Origin: Sporosarcina luteola
GTDB taxonomy: Bacteria > Bacillota > Bacilli > Bacillales_A > Planococcaceae
DNA length: 64,000 nt
Assembly: GCF_023715245.1 (NCBI RefSeq)
Contig: NZ_JAMBNV010000001.1
Coordinates: 2,232,001-2,296,000 of the forward strand
Direction: 5' to 3'
Part shown: in pieces, positions 27,026 through 35,927 of the stretch
How the letters are laid out: each line of letters opens with the position of its first letter
Numbering within the stretch: the stretch's first letter is position 1
Program-made: the position numbers and the translations under genes
The notes under the pieces: model-generated
Database searches by the model: none
The model's input: only the letters and a program-made list of their open reading frames with translations
Told to the model about the DNA's origin: nothing

Positions 27026-28783
27026 TTATCTCTCTTGATAATTCTGCAATAAGAACTTTTCTTCTTTTGTGAAGCTTGCAATTTTATGGCTTTCTATATT
27101 AAGTTTTATAATTTCCATCTGCTCTTCATTCTCAATTTTATCTCTGTTAAGAGTTAAAATATATTGAAAATCTAATTGATTTTTTTCCTGATTTTCAAGG
27201 AAGTTTAAACTTTGCACAAGGGTATCTTGATCAACATCAAATATATTATCATGTACTAAAAAGCCCGGGTGCCTTTTCCTTGTGTACTCATTAAACATTA
27301 ATGCCATATCATAAATAAACACTTTTGTTCTATTCACACTGTGACTACCATCATCAAAAATTCTCATCTCAATTTCAATTGTTTTCTTGGTTGTTTTTTT
27401 ATTAACGGTGTCAATAGAAAAGGAGCATTCCTTATTTCCCATAATGAACTCATGAATATTAAGTAATGTGGAAAGAAAGCTTTTTTGAATTTGACTTTTA
27501 TTTTCAATTGTATTGTCTAATTCTAAAATCTCTTCCGACTTTTTCAAATACAGAGCTTTCTTTTCCTTTTCAGCGCTCTCAAAGTCATTATAAGATGCTT
27601 TGAGTTTTGAAAACTCATTAAGTTTATTATTATAAACTTTTAAACTAACTTTCAAATCCTTTAAAATACCTTTTTGATCAATAACCTTTAATTTTTCCGA
27701 ATATTGGTCGTCAAGTTTACTTATATCGTCTGAGGTTTGCTCTAATTGTGCTTGTAATTCAGAGGCTCTTTGATATATAAGGGCTCTTTGAAAACTTTCA
27801 ACCTTTGTTTTAAAATTGATTGCTTGGTCTAAGGATTTTACGATTAAATCTCCTAATCCTTCTTTAAATTGATTATAAATCATCTCAATTTCTTCATTTT
27901 CAATCACTTCAGGTTTTGGAAGTTTTTTTATTTTATTATATTCGTACTTTATTGCCATTTGCCTCTTTCTAAGAGTATCTAGTAAGTCTTCAATCCTTAT
28001 AAGGTCTTTCTCAATTGAATTAAATGCTTCATTGCTTTTGAAACTTTCTATCGCTTCACTTATTTTATTTAATTCATCATCCAGGGAATTTAATTCCGCT
28101 CTTACTTCGGCTATTTTTTTCTTATTTCCTTCAGTAACTATCTTTTTCGCATTAGTAGAGACCTTTTTAATTTCTTCTATTCTTTTAACTGTTACTTGTG
28201 TTTTATTATAAGCATCAAGTGTGATATGCAATAAAAATAAATGAGGTATATAGTCAATTGGGATTTTTTTAGTTACATCAAAGGATTCCAATATATTTTT
28301 GAACTCTGACCTTTCATCCCTTATAAGGGGAGAAATTAATGATCTAAACGAAGGGACTTGCTCTATATCTAAATTAACATAAACTAAATTTTTCAAATAA
28401 AATAATGCATCATCCAATGTTTCGAATTTAATTGATTTACCATCATTTAATATAATGGGTTTATCCTGATCTTTAATACTCCTTATAATAGTTAATTGAT
28501 TAGGACCAATGTCAATATCTAGTTTTATATTAACGTTTTCCCCAAATACTTCACTTGGTATTAAGGAAACTCGACTTTCATTAATCTTCTTCAACAAACA
28601 AAAATTCAAAAACTCTATGGATAATGATTTTCCAACACCATTTGTTTTTCTCCCATTAATAGTTTTTGAATCTGACTTCTCCCCTAAAATAATATTTACT
28701 CCATCATGAAAAATAATCGGATTAAACATTTCAGGTTCTGAATAGAGTTTTTTCATTCTAATTCGATTGACTTGTCTATCCAT
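27026..28783 (-). CDS. ABC-three-component system SMC-like ATPase (DUF2326)
   Basis: 585 residues. The N-terminus has the P-loop region INGRKTNGVGKS within an ABC/SMC-type fold (IILGEKSDSK). A long coiled coil runs from about 190 to 440 with a hinge-like middle. The C-terminal half carries the acidic motif GFLVHDNIFDVDQDTL, in the Walker B/D-loop position. The GAGGAG site sets the start at 28783. By family this ATPase of the ABC-3C defence class senses or loads onto nucleic acid and activates its effector; the partners are the next two genes upstream. Confidence 0.85.
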   Translation of the reverse strand: MDRQVNRIRMKKLYSEPEMFNPIIFHDGVNIILGEKSDSKTINGRKTNGVGKSLSIEFLNFCLLKKINESRVSLIPSEVFGENVNIKLDIDIGPNQLTIIRSIKDQDKPIILNDGKSIKFETLDDALFYLKNLVYVNLDIEQVPSFRSLISPLIRDERSEFKNILESFDVTKKIPIDYIPHLFLLHITLDAYNKTQVTVKRIEEIKKVSTNAKKIVTEGNKKKIAEVRAELNSLDDELNKISEAIESFKSNEAFNSIEKDLIRIEDLLDTLRKRQMAIKYEYNKIKKLPKPEVIENEEIEMIYNQFKEGLGDLIVKSLDQAINFKTKVESFQRALIYQRASELQAQLEQTSDDISKLDDQYSEKLKVIDQKGILKDLKVSLKVYNNKLNEFSKLKASYNDFESAEKEKKALYLKKSEEILELDNTIENKSQIQKSFLSTLLNIHEFIMGNKECSFSIDTVNKKTTKKTIEIEMRIFDDGSHSVNRTKVFIYDMALMFNEYTRKRHPGFLVHDNIFDVDQDTLVQSLNFLENQEKNQLDFQYILTLNRDKIENEEQMEIIKLNIESHKIASFTKEEKFLLQNYQER

Positions 28784-29004
28784 AAGTATGGCTCCTCAAA
28801 TTTAATAATTCCTAAAGAATATAAAAATGTTAATCCAAAAATAATTTGTCTGCTATTATTAATACCACTTTTTTTTAACGAATCAGAAATTTTATAAATA
28901 GAAATTTTTCTTCCTTTGTTTTTTTTTATTTCCTTAAGAATTAAGTAACCTATGTATACTGATGACGATTTAATATTACCCTTTTCAGATACTAATTGGT
29001 TCAT
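28753..29004 (-). CDS. ABC-three-component middle component
   Basis: 83 residues from MNQLVSEKGNIKSSSVYIG; the GCGGAGGG site selects this ATG over one 15 nt upstream. It is a small winged-helix-like protein (YKISDSLKKSGINNSRQIIFGLTFLYSLGII). It overlaps the SMEK gene end and the ATPase start. Size and place match the small middle components that link effector and ATPase in ABC-3C systems. Confidence 0.75.
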   Translation of the reverse strand: MNQLVSEKGNIKSSSVYIGYLILKEIKKNKGRKISIYKISDSLKKSGINNSRQIIFGLTFLYSLGIIKFEEPYLWIDKSIELE

Positions 29005-29962
29005 CTTGACCCTCCGCATTTGGGAAAACGTTGCAATTTATAGTTTCATTTATCAAAAAAAACTTTATTGCCATAAGATCATATTCTTTTCCGGATTCTC
29101 CCAATAATTTTTCGAAATATAATGCTAAGTTTTCAAGTGCTATTTTCGGGTTTCCATTTGCCTCTTCTAAAAATTTATTACTAATATCTCTTAAGAAAAG
29201 CCCCATGATTAACGATTTAACTTCATCAAGTCCTAATATGGTAATTGCTTGTTCAACGGCATCTCCGTACAAGGATACTAATTCAACGTATAATCCTTTA
29301 AGAAATTCAGCGTATTCGTTGAACCTTTTATTAATTTTATGTTTAGGATCAGTTGGAGATTCTAATCGCCTTTTAATTTTACCTTTATTGTTACTCAAGT
29401 ATTCGATGAGTTCAATAATAGTTTCAATTTCATTAGCTTGCTTTTTCTTTACTTTATGTACATGAACAACTAATTCCTCTTGTAAAAACTTAGATATATG
29501 CATTAACTCCTCAGTACTTTTTTCCTTTATTTCTAGCAGAATATCCTTACTATCTAAAATATCATTTTCCTTATTAAATGAAAATGTCCCACGTGTTTCA
29601 AATTGACTTGTGTAACTTTTCTTTCTAGTTATTATTAATATTACTAATCTATCGTACTTTTCATACAACTTTTTATCTATAAACTTTGTTATGGTTTCCC
29701 TTATTTTTGTGCTTGAATTATCAGATGTGACTTGAATGGCAATCTTTTCCTCTATATCTCCCAAATCAATTGCGGCTATATTTTTTTCGATGATATTTAA
29801 ATTAACTAGTCTATGTCCGTAGATTAAATTTAGGAATTCCTTAAAAAAGTCTTCGGATACAATATTAATATCATACAGACTAATTGAATTTCGATATTCT
29901 ACTTGATGTGAAAGGGTACCCAATGCATCGGCGATTAGTTTAAGATATATTTCCCTATTCAT
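28985..29962 (-). CDS. SMEK-domain protein, ABC-3C effector candidate
   Basis: 325 residues. The N-terminal ~140 residues (IEYRN-like start, INIVSEDFFKEFLNLIYG, IDLGDIEEKIAIQVTSDNSSTKIRETI) match the SMEK domain. Its IDLGD...IAIQVTS pattern resembles a restriction-endonuclease-like core (D-x-n-Q-x-T/K). The C-terminal half is helical and presumably binds the middle component. The family and gene order support an anti-phage role with this as nuclease-like effector. I infer activity from fold alone. Confidence 0.75.
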   Translation of the reverse strand: MNREIYLKLIADALGTLSHQVEYRNSISLYDINIVSEDFFKEFLNLIYGHRLVNLNIIEKNIAAIDLGDIEEKIAIQVTSDNSSTKIRETITKFIDKKLYEKYDRLVILIITRKKSYTSQFETRGTFSFNKENDILDSKDILLEIKEKSTEELMHISKFLQEELVVHVHKVKKKQANEIETIIELIEYLSNNKGKIKRRLESPTDPKHKINKRFNEYAEFLKGLYVELVSLYGDAVEQAITILGLDEVKSLIMGLFLRDISNKFLEEANGNPKIALENLALYFEKLLGESGKEYDLMAIKFFLINETINCNVFPNAEGQDEPISI

Positions 29963-30301
29963 GGTTGCACTTCCCTATATATATTATTTGAGACTATAAT
30001 AATATTTAACCCTGCTTCCCTAATTCCTAGGTTACATACATCTTACAATAAATGGCTCATGAAATGTTGGAATTTAAGGAAATTATACCTACCCCTCACA
30101 AATTCAAGGTATGGTTCAGGTAATGCAAGGTTAACAGTGCAAAGTTGTCCAAGTAAATATACGATAAAGTTCTGCTTCCAATGTGGGGAGGAGAAATACA
30201 TCAGCCTTTTTTGAACATAATAAATGAAAAATTAATCTAATAACATGATGTGCCAATATCCTCCCCCAAGGCTTATCTAGTACTACTATTAACGTATAAC
30301 C
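29963..30301. other. Non-coding gap upstream of the ABC-3C operon
   Basis: About 340 bp. The region must contain the operon promoter just right of 29963. A 52-codon leftward frame (30043-30201, MYFSSPHWKQNF) looks somewhat protein-like (YLLGQLCTVNLALPEPYLEF) but lacks a ribosome site, so I treat it as at most a gene relic. No terminator is obvious. Confidence 0.4.
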
Positions 30302-31021
30302 TTAATCCTGACCTTTAATTTCTCTATTAAAATCACCGAACTTATCAACGAAGTAAAAGAGCATTTGAAGATTCCCACGGTCGTCTTGTAAATCCATATC
30401 TAGAACAACTCTAACTTTAACTTTTTCAACGATTAACTTTAAAGGTTGTAACTGTCCAAGTGACTCAGTAATTATTATGAATCGCTCGTTGAAGCTTTTA
30501 TCTTTCCATTTTAAATACATCAGTAGGTCATATAAATCACCGCGTACCACATACACATAGATTGGCCTGCCTTGAAACTGGATCACCCCACTGAATGGTT
30601 CCTGTGTTGGCAGAACTTTTGATTCTGGAAAATGTTTATACATTTGAAAGAACAGAAGCCGTTTTAAAACATCATCTGTTTTGTATTCGACCCAATAATT
30701 ACTTTCATAACAATCATGCAGCCCCGCAACGACTGCCCCGTTAATTCCTAATGTATAAATCGGTATGACCTGCTTGTTTCGATGGATCTCATGTCGAACA
30801 ATTTTCTTCTCGGCTACCATTCTTTTGAGGCGCTTTTTATCCAAAGAAAATAAGCGGGTGAGTTGAGTTCCACCGATTAGACCTACTGCTGCTAGTGCTT
30901 CTAACGCCTTGCGTTCTTTCGGTGATTCTCCATTTACAAAAGGCGATCGTTTAATATTGGATGGTATTCGTGTCCAAAGCAATGACCAATTGTGTGATAA
31001 AGAATATGGACTGATTTCCAT
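30302..31021 (-). CDS. Replication-relaxation-like winged-helix protein
   Basis: 239 residues. An N-terminal helix-turn-helix (ALEALAAVGLIGGTQLTRLFSLDKKRLKRMVAEKKIV) is followed by a compact alpha/beta domain with VYVVRGDLYDLLMYLKWK and RFIIITESLGQLQPLKLIVE. The layout resembles the replication-relaxation protein at 39735-40802. It is the last gene of the conjugation block and lies after a strong terminator. A DNA-binding role in transfer or replication is likely but unproven. Confidence 0.55.
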   Translation of the reverse strand: MEISPYSLSHNWSLLWTRIPSNIKRSPFVNGESPKERKALEALAAVGLIGGTQLTRLFSLDKKRLKRMVAEKKIVRHEIHRNKQVIPIYTLGINGAVVAGLHDCYESNYWVEYKTDDVLKRLLFFQMYKHFPESKVLPTQEPFSGVIQFQGRPIYVYVVRGDLYDLLMYLKWKDKSFNERFIIITESLGQLQPLKLIVEKVKVRVVLDMDLQDDRGNLQMLFYFVDKFGDFNREIKGQD

Positions 31022-31048
31022 GTGAATCTCCTCCTCTAATCTATATTG

Positions 31049-31080
31049 AAAAAGGGGGCACGTCGATTTGACGCACCCCC
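31049..31080 (-). terminator. Intrinsic terminator between S1 gene and next gene
   Basis: GGGGGCACGTC (31054-31064) pairs with GACGCACCCCC (31070-31080), followed leftward by five U residues. It lies in the middle of the collinear gene set. Confidence 0.85.
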
Positions 31081-31088
31081 ATTGCTAT

Positions 31089-31910
31089 TTATAACACTCG
31101 CGTAATACGAGCACGGATCTGCTCTTTCTGTGCATCAGTTTCCAATACACGAACAAGCACACGATCACCCTTTTTAACGTTCTGGAACTTTAAGTGACGG
31201 GCCAATGAATCTACACCTGCCTCCAGATTAATGAACACACCGTATTCGCGGACACCAGAGACAGTGCCAACGTATTCGTTGCCGGAAGTATATCGACCAA
31301 TGGAACGGAGCCATGGATTTTCCTGTAATGCCTTTGCACTGACAGTCACTGTCTTCTCTTCTTTGTTAATTTCCATCACTTTCACTTTCAGATGGTCACC
31401 TTGCTTGACTTCTTCTGTTAAATCATCAATCCAGCCGTACCTAATCTCTTCGAGGGGAATCTTCACTTCAATTCCACCGATATCCGCTCGAACAAGTGAG
31501 GGGCTGACACTGCGAACCACGGCAATGATTTCATCCCCTACTTCTATTTTCCTTAACGTGATTGCTGCCATGTGATCCAAAGCTGCGGTTCTCGACCCTG
31601 TGAAAACTTCCGCTTCTCTGTCATAATTCAGTACCTTGAATGCTACGGACTGGCCTGTCATTGCACGAAGGTGTCGAAGGTTGGCCGCCCCTGTAAATTC
31701 CATAGGAATGTATCCGCGAATATTTCCTACACTCACCACGGCACACGGCTTATCAAGCAGTTTCTCAATGCCGACAATAGGGGCTTGAATGATGGAATTG
31801 TTCTGGTGAGCACCGTAGACCTCTTTCCAATCCTTATCAAAGTTATTTACCGCTTCCACTTTCGATGGGTCAAAACCTTCAATTAGAACTTGCATGTTGT
31901 TTTCAGCCAT
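31089..31910 (-). CDS. S1-domain RNA-binding protein
   Basis: 273 residues from MAENNMQVLIEG; the GGAGAG site precedes this ATG. It carries S1 (OB-fold) repeats: IRGYIPMEFTG..., VGDEIIAVVRSVSPSLVRADIGGIEVKIPLEEI and NEYVGTVSGVREYGVFINLEAGVDSLARH. These are hallmarks of ribosomal protein S1-type RNA binding. Such proteins occur in Firmicute conjugative plasmids next to the VirD4-like gene. Role unclear; it may regulate translation or bind nucleic acid during transfer. Confidence 0.8.
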   Translation of the reverse strand: MAENNMQVLIEGFDPSKVEAVNNFDKDWKEVYGAHQNNSIIQAPIVGIEKLLDKPCAVVSVGNIRGYIPMEFTGAANLRHLRAMTGQSVAFKVLNYDREAEVFTGSRTAALDHMAAITLRKIEVGDEIIAVVRSVSPSLVRADIGGIEVKIPLEEIRYGWIDDLTEEVKQGDHLKVKVMEINKEEKTVTVSAKALQENPWLRSIGRYTSGNEYVGTVSGVREYGVFINLEAGVDSLARHLKFQNVKKGDRVLVRVLETDAQKEQIRARITRVL

Positions 31911-31966
31911 TTTAAATTCTCTCCATTCCATAGGTTTATTTTGGTTAGATATTAAACACGTTTTAT

Positions 31967-33637
31967 TTAATCCCAGAATCCGTCATTGGACCTTACCACA
32001 TTGCTCGCTTCTTTCTCTTTTATTTTCGGTGGAATTACAGTCTTGACTGTAGATGATTGAACGTTGCTCTTGCTCGATACTTCTTCTGATAAATCAACGT
32101 TCTCTATTCCGGTATCCTGTTTTCTCTCCTCAGGTAAAGGAGTACGGGAAAGTTTTTTATCAGGAGTTACCTCATAAGAATGTTGCGTATCAAGTTTGGG
32201 CTGGATGATTCGTTCCACTTCCGACTCAGCCCCCACTTGTTTCACAAGTTCAGATTCAGACGCTTGTCCTTTTTTGATTTTCTTGCGTCGTTGGAAAATG
32301 TTACTCAAGCTATTCAGATTAATCTTCTTAAATGACTTTTGATCTTCCCACTCCCTCAACTCCTTCCAATTACGAGGCACAAATTGACCTTTCGCCAGTG
32401 CAGGTTTCTGAGGGGTCCCGTCCTGCAGAAGCTTATGGACAAAGTTAAACCTTGGGATACCGTCCATTAAGTCCGTAGGGTCGAACCTATATTCCTCATC
32501 TTCCGTATCACGATAGGAATCCGGAAACAGGCGAGGCAGCAATACACGGTTCTTGTATGTGCTCTGCCTCATAATGACCTTGTCCTTTCCGAACTCCTCC
32601 GCGAATTCCTTTGCATCTTGTGCAGAGATGCCTCCAAAACAGATTTTGTTTCTACATGATGTAAGAATCGCTTGTTTCATTGCCTTCGGACCAAGATTTC
32701 CCGACTCGATTTCAAGTTGACCAAGGGATTGAGTCGCAAAAATACCCGCTACCCGATATTCGGCAGCGAGTGATAAGAAAATTTCAACGTCTGGATTGAT
32801 GTACCGGCTGTACTCATCCACGATTAAAAAATGGGGGATGCGCGTATCCTCCGTTCCCGGCCTCCTAAACGTACCGTTTTGCAGGTGCATGATCATGAAT
32901 TGACCGAAGGCATCACCTGCTTTTCTAAGCTTTCCGAGTGCAGTATTGACCGCAAGGACACCGCCTGTTTCCAAATGTTCATCAATGTTCACATCACTCC
33001 TTCCTGTCATGATGGTCCGCAAGGCTTCGTTACTGACGATGTTTTCAAGTTGCGCACGTAACCCTATGACGAACTGGTGGTACTTCTCCCGCATGCTGCC
33101 GAGTAATTCGGATTCAAAGAAATGAACAAGATCCGTCATTCCGTCCCTGTGTTTCAGTTCCGCTACTTTTTGCTGTAGGACGTGCTGATCGCGCAGCGTA
33201 TTCATCACGTCGATAATATCCATGTCGTCCCCGTGCAGTTCTTTCAGCAGTTTGGTGACGTTCCGTGCCGACAATTCTTGAACAGTTGCAAAGAATGCAT
33301 CCTGCTTACCGAACAATCCTTTCAAGACAACGACTGTTGCCTCGGCCACTGTATCCATTTCTCCTTCCATCGGATTGAAACTGGCAGAATCGGTTTTGTT
33401 CGGGTCTACATGGATACAAGGGATGCCCATTTCTAAACACATTTCATTTACCATTTCCGCCACGTCGCCTTTTGGTTCAACTACAGATATCCCCAAAGGG
33501 ACGCCTCTCTTCTTTTGAAGCAGCAATTGATAAATCATCGGTTTCAATATTGTCGCTGTCTTGCCACAACGGGTTGGACCGACAGCAAGCATATGGGTGA
33601 AGCAATCACTTCCTTGCCATACGATGGGCATTCCCAT
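31967..33637 (-). CDS. VirD4/TraG-type coupling ATPase
   Basis: 556 residues from MGMPIVWQGSDCFTHMLAVGPTRCGKTAT; AGGAGGT sits 7 nt upstream, excluding an earlier GTG. Walker A GPTRCGKT and Walker B FLIVDEYSRYI are clear, with ATQSLGQLE further on. It lacks the two N-terminal membrane helices of classical VirD4; the Walker A lies within 30 residues of the start. The C-terminus (about 430-556) is a disordered charged tail. It presumably brings the DNA-relaxase complex to the channel, so a separate membrane anchor protein may exist. Confidence 0.88.
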   Translation of the reverse strand: MGMPIVWQGSDCFTHMLAVGPTRCGKTATILKPMIYQLLLQKKRGVPLGISVVEPKGDVAEMVNEMCLEMGIPCIHVDPNKTDSASFNPMEGEMDTVAEATVVVLKGLFGKQDAFFATVQELSARNVTKLLKELHGDDMDIIDVMNTLRDQHVLQQKVAELKHRDGMTDLVHFFESELLGSMREKYHQFVIGLRAQLENIVSNEALRTIMTGRSDVNIDEHLETGGVLAVNTALGKLRKAGDAFGQFMIMHLQNGTFRRPGTEDTRIPHFLIVDEYSRYINPDVEIFLSLAAEYRVAGIFATQSLGQLEIESGNLGPKAMKQAILTSCRNKICFGGISAQDAKEFAEEFGKDKVIMRQSTYKNRVLLPRLFPDSYRDTEDEEYRFDPTDLMDGIPRFNFVHKLLQDGTPQKPALAKGQFVPRNWKELREWEDQKSFKKINLNSLSNIFQRRKKIKKGQASESELVKQVGAESEVERIIQPKLDTQHSYEVTPDKKLSRTPLPEERKQDTGIENVDLSEEVSSKSNVQSSTVKTVIPPKIKEKEASNVVRSNDGFWD

Positions 33638-33658
33638 TTGACTCACCTCCTCTCAAGG

Positions 33659-34066
33659 TCATTTCTTTTTCCAATCCCACTTGCCGAAGTATTCATAAAT
33701 CGAATCCATTTTGAAAGGCGTTCGTTTTGACTCTTTAAAACTGAAAAGGGTGTGGAGTGTTCTTGAAATCCTGTGTCTAAGTAATTCTAAGTCCTCTTTA
33801 CTCTGTTGTTTTTCTTTCAATCGATTTGATTGTTCACTCTCCAACAATTCAGGTAGTTTGTGAACGTTGTAAGAAATACGTTCAATCCAGAACCCCATCT
33901 TCTTGCTGTAGTTTTTCGTTTTCAACGTTTTTAACAGCAGGTTGGACGTTTCAAGGACTAAAAAACCCAGCTCGTTTAATTCAGCTGGGCTTTGTTTTGC
34001 TACATGAGCTTCGACTTCAGGGTAGATGTGCAGCTTTTTACTACAGACTTTAGTTTTGAAAAGCAC
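33659..34066 (-). CDS. Hypothetical protein with an attenuator-like terminator in its coding region
   Basis: 135 residues from a GTG at 34066, 10 nt after GAAGGAGG. It is predicted helical and basic, with YPEVEAHVAKQSPAELNELG at the start. It precedes the coupling ATPase gene by 21 nt, so it may be a partner. A perfect intrinsic terminator lies within its first 40 codons (33960-33990) and another just upstream of the ribosome site. No family recognised. Confidence 0.6.
   Translation of the reverse strand: MLFKTKVCSKKLHIYPEVEAHVAKQSPAELNELGFLVLETSNLLLKTLKTKNYSKKMGFWIERISYNVHKLPELLESEQSNRLKEKQQSKEDLELLRHRISRTLHTLFSFKESKRTPFKMDSIYEYFGKWDWKKK
33960..33990 (-). terminator. Intragenic intrinsic terminator
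   Basis: CCCAGCT (33966-33972) pairs with AGCTGGG (33983-33989); leftward it is followed by six U residues. It lies inside the coding sequence, over the codons for SPAELNELGFL. Confidence 0.75.
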
Positions 34067-34100
34067 TTTGTGATTTCCTCCTTCGGTAAAAAACAATAAA

Positions 34101-34141
34101 AATAACACGTTTCATTCAATGGCTGAATGGAACGTGTTATT
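34101..34141 (-). terminator. Hairpin terminator upstream of the 135-residue gene
   Basis: Near-perfect 18-bp arms AATAACACGTTTCATTCA (34101-34118) and TGAATGGAACGTGTTATT (34124-34141), followed leftward by a U-rich run. It lies about 20 nt before the ribosome site and is preserved in the duplicate with paired base changes. Confidence 0.8.
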
Positions 34142-34301
34142 TTTGTTTTATTTGGTCTCCAGAATAGCAACAACGTTGTTTGAAACCTATACTTCAAGCT
34201 TTAGTTTAATACTGATTTGCTTTCTATCCATTTTGAAATGCCCAAAGTGTACTTTTATTTCTATATGGATTAAAGCACAATGGGGAAGTTTTGTTTAAAA
34301 T

Positions 34302-34325
34302 ATCCCTCACTTTAAAGTGAGGGAT
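34302..34325 (-). terminator. Terminator after ydhK
   Basis: Perfect 12-bp inverted repeat centred on TTTAAA: arms ATCCCTCACTTT and AAAGTGAGGGAT, with U-rich flank. It ends the cargo transcript. Confidence 0.85.
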
Positions 34326-34342
34326 TTGATTTTAGCAATATT

Positions 34343-34987
34343 CTATTCAACTGATGATAGTTCATCTTCAGTCACCCATTTATGATATTCGACTTCTTCC
34401 CCAGTTTTTGTATCTGTATAGCTTACCATATAGACAGTTGTATCTTCTGCCGAATCAATGGTAGCTGTAGCTCCTTCCATGCCCTCCATATGATCTGCTT
34501 CAAGGACAACTTCATCCCCTTGCTCATATGGCTGTTCCTCGGCATTTTCAATTTCTTCATGAATAACCCACTTGTGATTTTCAACTTTTTCTCCACCAGT
34601 AGTAGGCGTATAGGTTACAGCATATACAGTTGTATCATAAGCACCATCAATAGTTGCAACAGCTCCATCCATGCCTCCCATATGGTTCGCATGCATTACT
34701 GCTTCGCTTCCAACTGGATATGTTGGATTTTCAGCATCTGCTAAATCCTCTGGAACTTCACCTGAACTTGAATGGTTCATACCAGAATGATCCATTCCTT
34801 CCATTTCTTCAGAGGTATCAGATTCCTCTTCAGTCTGTGTTACTTCATTTTCTGCGTTTTCGGTTGTGTCATTTTCTGATCCAGCGTTACTATCAGACGT
34901 ATTTTCTCCATTGCCACCGCCACAAGCTGCCAATATAACCGTCAGCAATAAAGCTACAATCCCTATCAGTAATTTCTTTTTAAACAT
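34343..34987 (-). CDS. ydhK: YdhK-family lipoprotein (DUF1541 repeats)
   Basis: 214 residues from MFKKKLLIG; GGAGG precedes this ATG by 9 nt. A signal peptide ends with the lipobox ILAAC, then an acidic low-complexity spacer and a His/Met-rich stretch MEGMDHSGMNHSSS. Two DUF1541 units follow, each with H/M-G/E-M (ANHMGGMDGAVATIDGAY and EADHMEGMEGATATIDSAE) and the ending E-x-HKWV. YdhK proteins are surface-attached and often travel with copper or mercury genes; the Met/His segments suggest metal binding. It belongs to the cargo with mer genes. Confidence 0.9.
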   Translation of the reverse strand: MFKKKLLIGIVALLLTVILAACGGGNGENTSDSNAGSENDTTENAENEVTQTEEESDTSEEMEGMDHSGMNHSSSGEVPEDLADAENPTYPVGSEAVMHANHMGGMDGAVATIDGAYDTTVYAVTYTPTTGGEKVENHKWVIHEEIENAEEQPYEQGDEVVLEADHMEGMEGATATIDSAEDTTVYMVSYTDTKTGEEVEYHKWVTEDELSSVE

Positions 34988-35132
34988 GTTATGCAACCTC
35001 CATTTAGTAAATTTTATGTCAATTGCCTGCATTTATTATACCCTCTTCTCTAAATCGTGAATCTAATACAAGAAAATGTTTGAAATTTGTCAAAATCCAA
35101 CGGATTTATACTTTATTATTTAACACACTTTC

Positions 35133-35336
35133 GGCTGGATGGAAGTATGAAGTACAAGAAAACCCAGCTCGTTTAATTCGGCTGGGCTTTGTTTTGCTAC
35201 ATGGGCTTCAACTTCCGGGTAGATGTGCAGCTTATTTTTCAGACTTTAGTTTTGAAAAGCACTTTGCGATTTCCCCCTTTTGTAAATAGGAAATAAAAAA
35301 TAACACATCTCATTTAATGGTTAAATGAAATGTGTT
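35133..35336 (-). pseudogene. Truncated duplicate of the 33659-34066 gene start
   Basis: A copy of the leader hairpin (35302-35336), ribosome site, GTG start and first ~45 codons. A one-base deletion and an in-frame stop after GTGCTTTTCAAAACTAAAGTC kill it. The following sequence still reads KLHIYPEVEAHVAKQSPAEL in another frame. It marks the right-hand border of the ydhK segment. Confidence 0.75.
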
Positions 35337-35407
35337 TTGCATGAGTTTACATCATGTATTTTATTTATCATCTAAAGGGTTGTATTAAAACCTTAGCCTT
35401 GAACTAT

Positions 35408-35878
35408 TCAACAAGAAGTATTCTTTATTTCAAGTTGCCCTCTTAGTTCTAGTAATTTGTTCTTAATAAAAGGATCGGTTTCTGAAGGTAATTGGTCTAA
35501 GTTAAAAAATTGAGCTTCAATTGCTTGATTCTCATCAGGAGTTAGTTCTCCTTCAAAGTCTGCGCATAAATAACCAATTGCAACAGTCTGATACTGATCG
35601 CCGCTTTCCTCGACACGATTAATTAATTCTTTGCCAGAATAGACACCAAATAACTGCAATGTATTTAACGTGATACCAACATCTTCTTGTACAGTTCGTT
35701 TAATACACTCCTCAATGGACTCATTTAACTGCAAAATCCCACCAGGAATACCCCATGTTCCACCTATGTATCGATACAATAAAATATCTCCAGATTGATT
35801 GATGATCGCTACACTTGGTCGTACAATGATTAATGGGGAATTCCCAATCATCTCTCTCATCTTTTCACAATAATCCAT
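35408..35878 (-). CDS. Nudix hydrolase
   Basis: 156 residues. The Nudix box starts GGILQLNESIEECIKRTVQE and ends DVGI. It deviates from the G-x5-E-x7-R-E-U-x-E-E consensus: Thr replaces the first Glu of REUxEE and Asp the last. Weak metal binding or altered specificity is therefore possible. By family it hydrolyses a nucleoside diphosphate linked to another group. The TAGGAGG site is strong, and the gene follows merA by 49 nt, so it may be in the mer transcript. Confidence 0.8.
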   Translation of the reverse strand: MDYCEKMREMIGNSPLIIVRPSVAIINQSGDILLYRYIGGTWGIPGGILQLNESIEECIKRTVQEDVGITLNTLQLFGVYSGKELINRVEESGDQYQTVAIGYLCADFEGELTPDENQAIEAQFFNLDQLPSETDPFIKNKLLELRGQLEIKNTSC

Positions 35879-35927
35879 AAAATCCTCCTAAGACATTTGA
35901 TTCATATAACACCACATAAATGAAGGT

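Larger units (their letters stand above)
33936..34141 (-). repeat. Direct duplication, copy 1 (functional copy)
   Basis: About 200 bp, covering the leader hairpin, ribosome site and first ~45 codons of the 135-residue gene, recur at 35133-35336 with roughly 85-90% identity by eye. The two copies bracket the ydhK lipoprotein gene. Confidence 0.8.
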
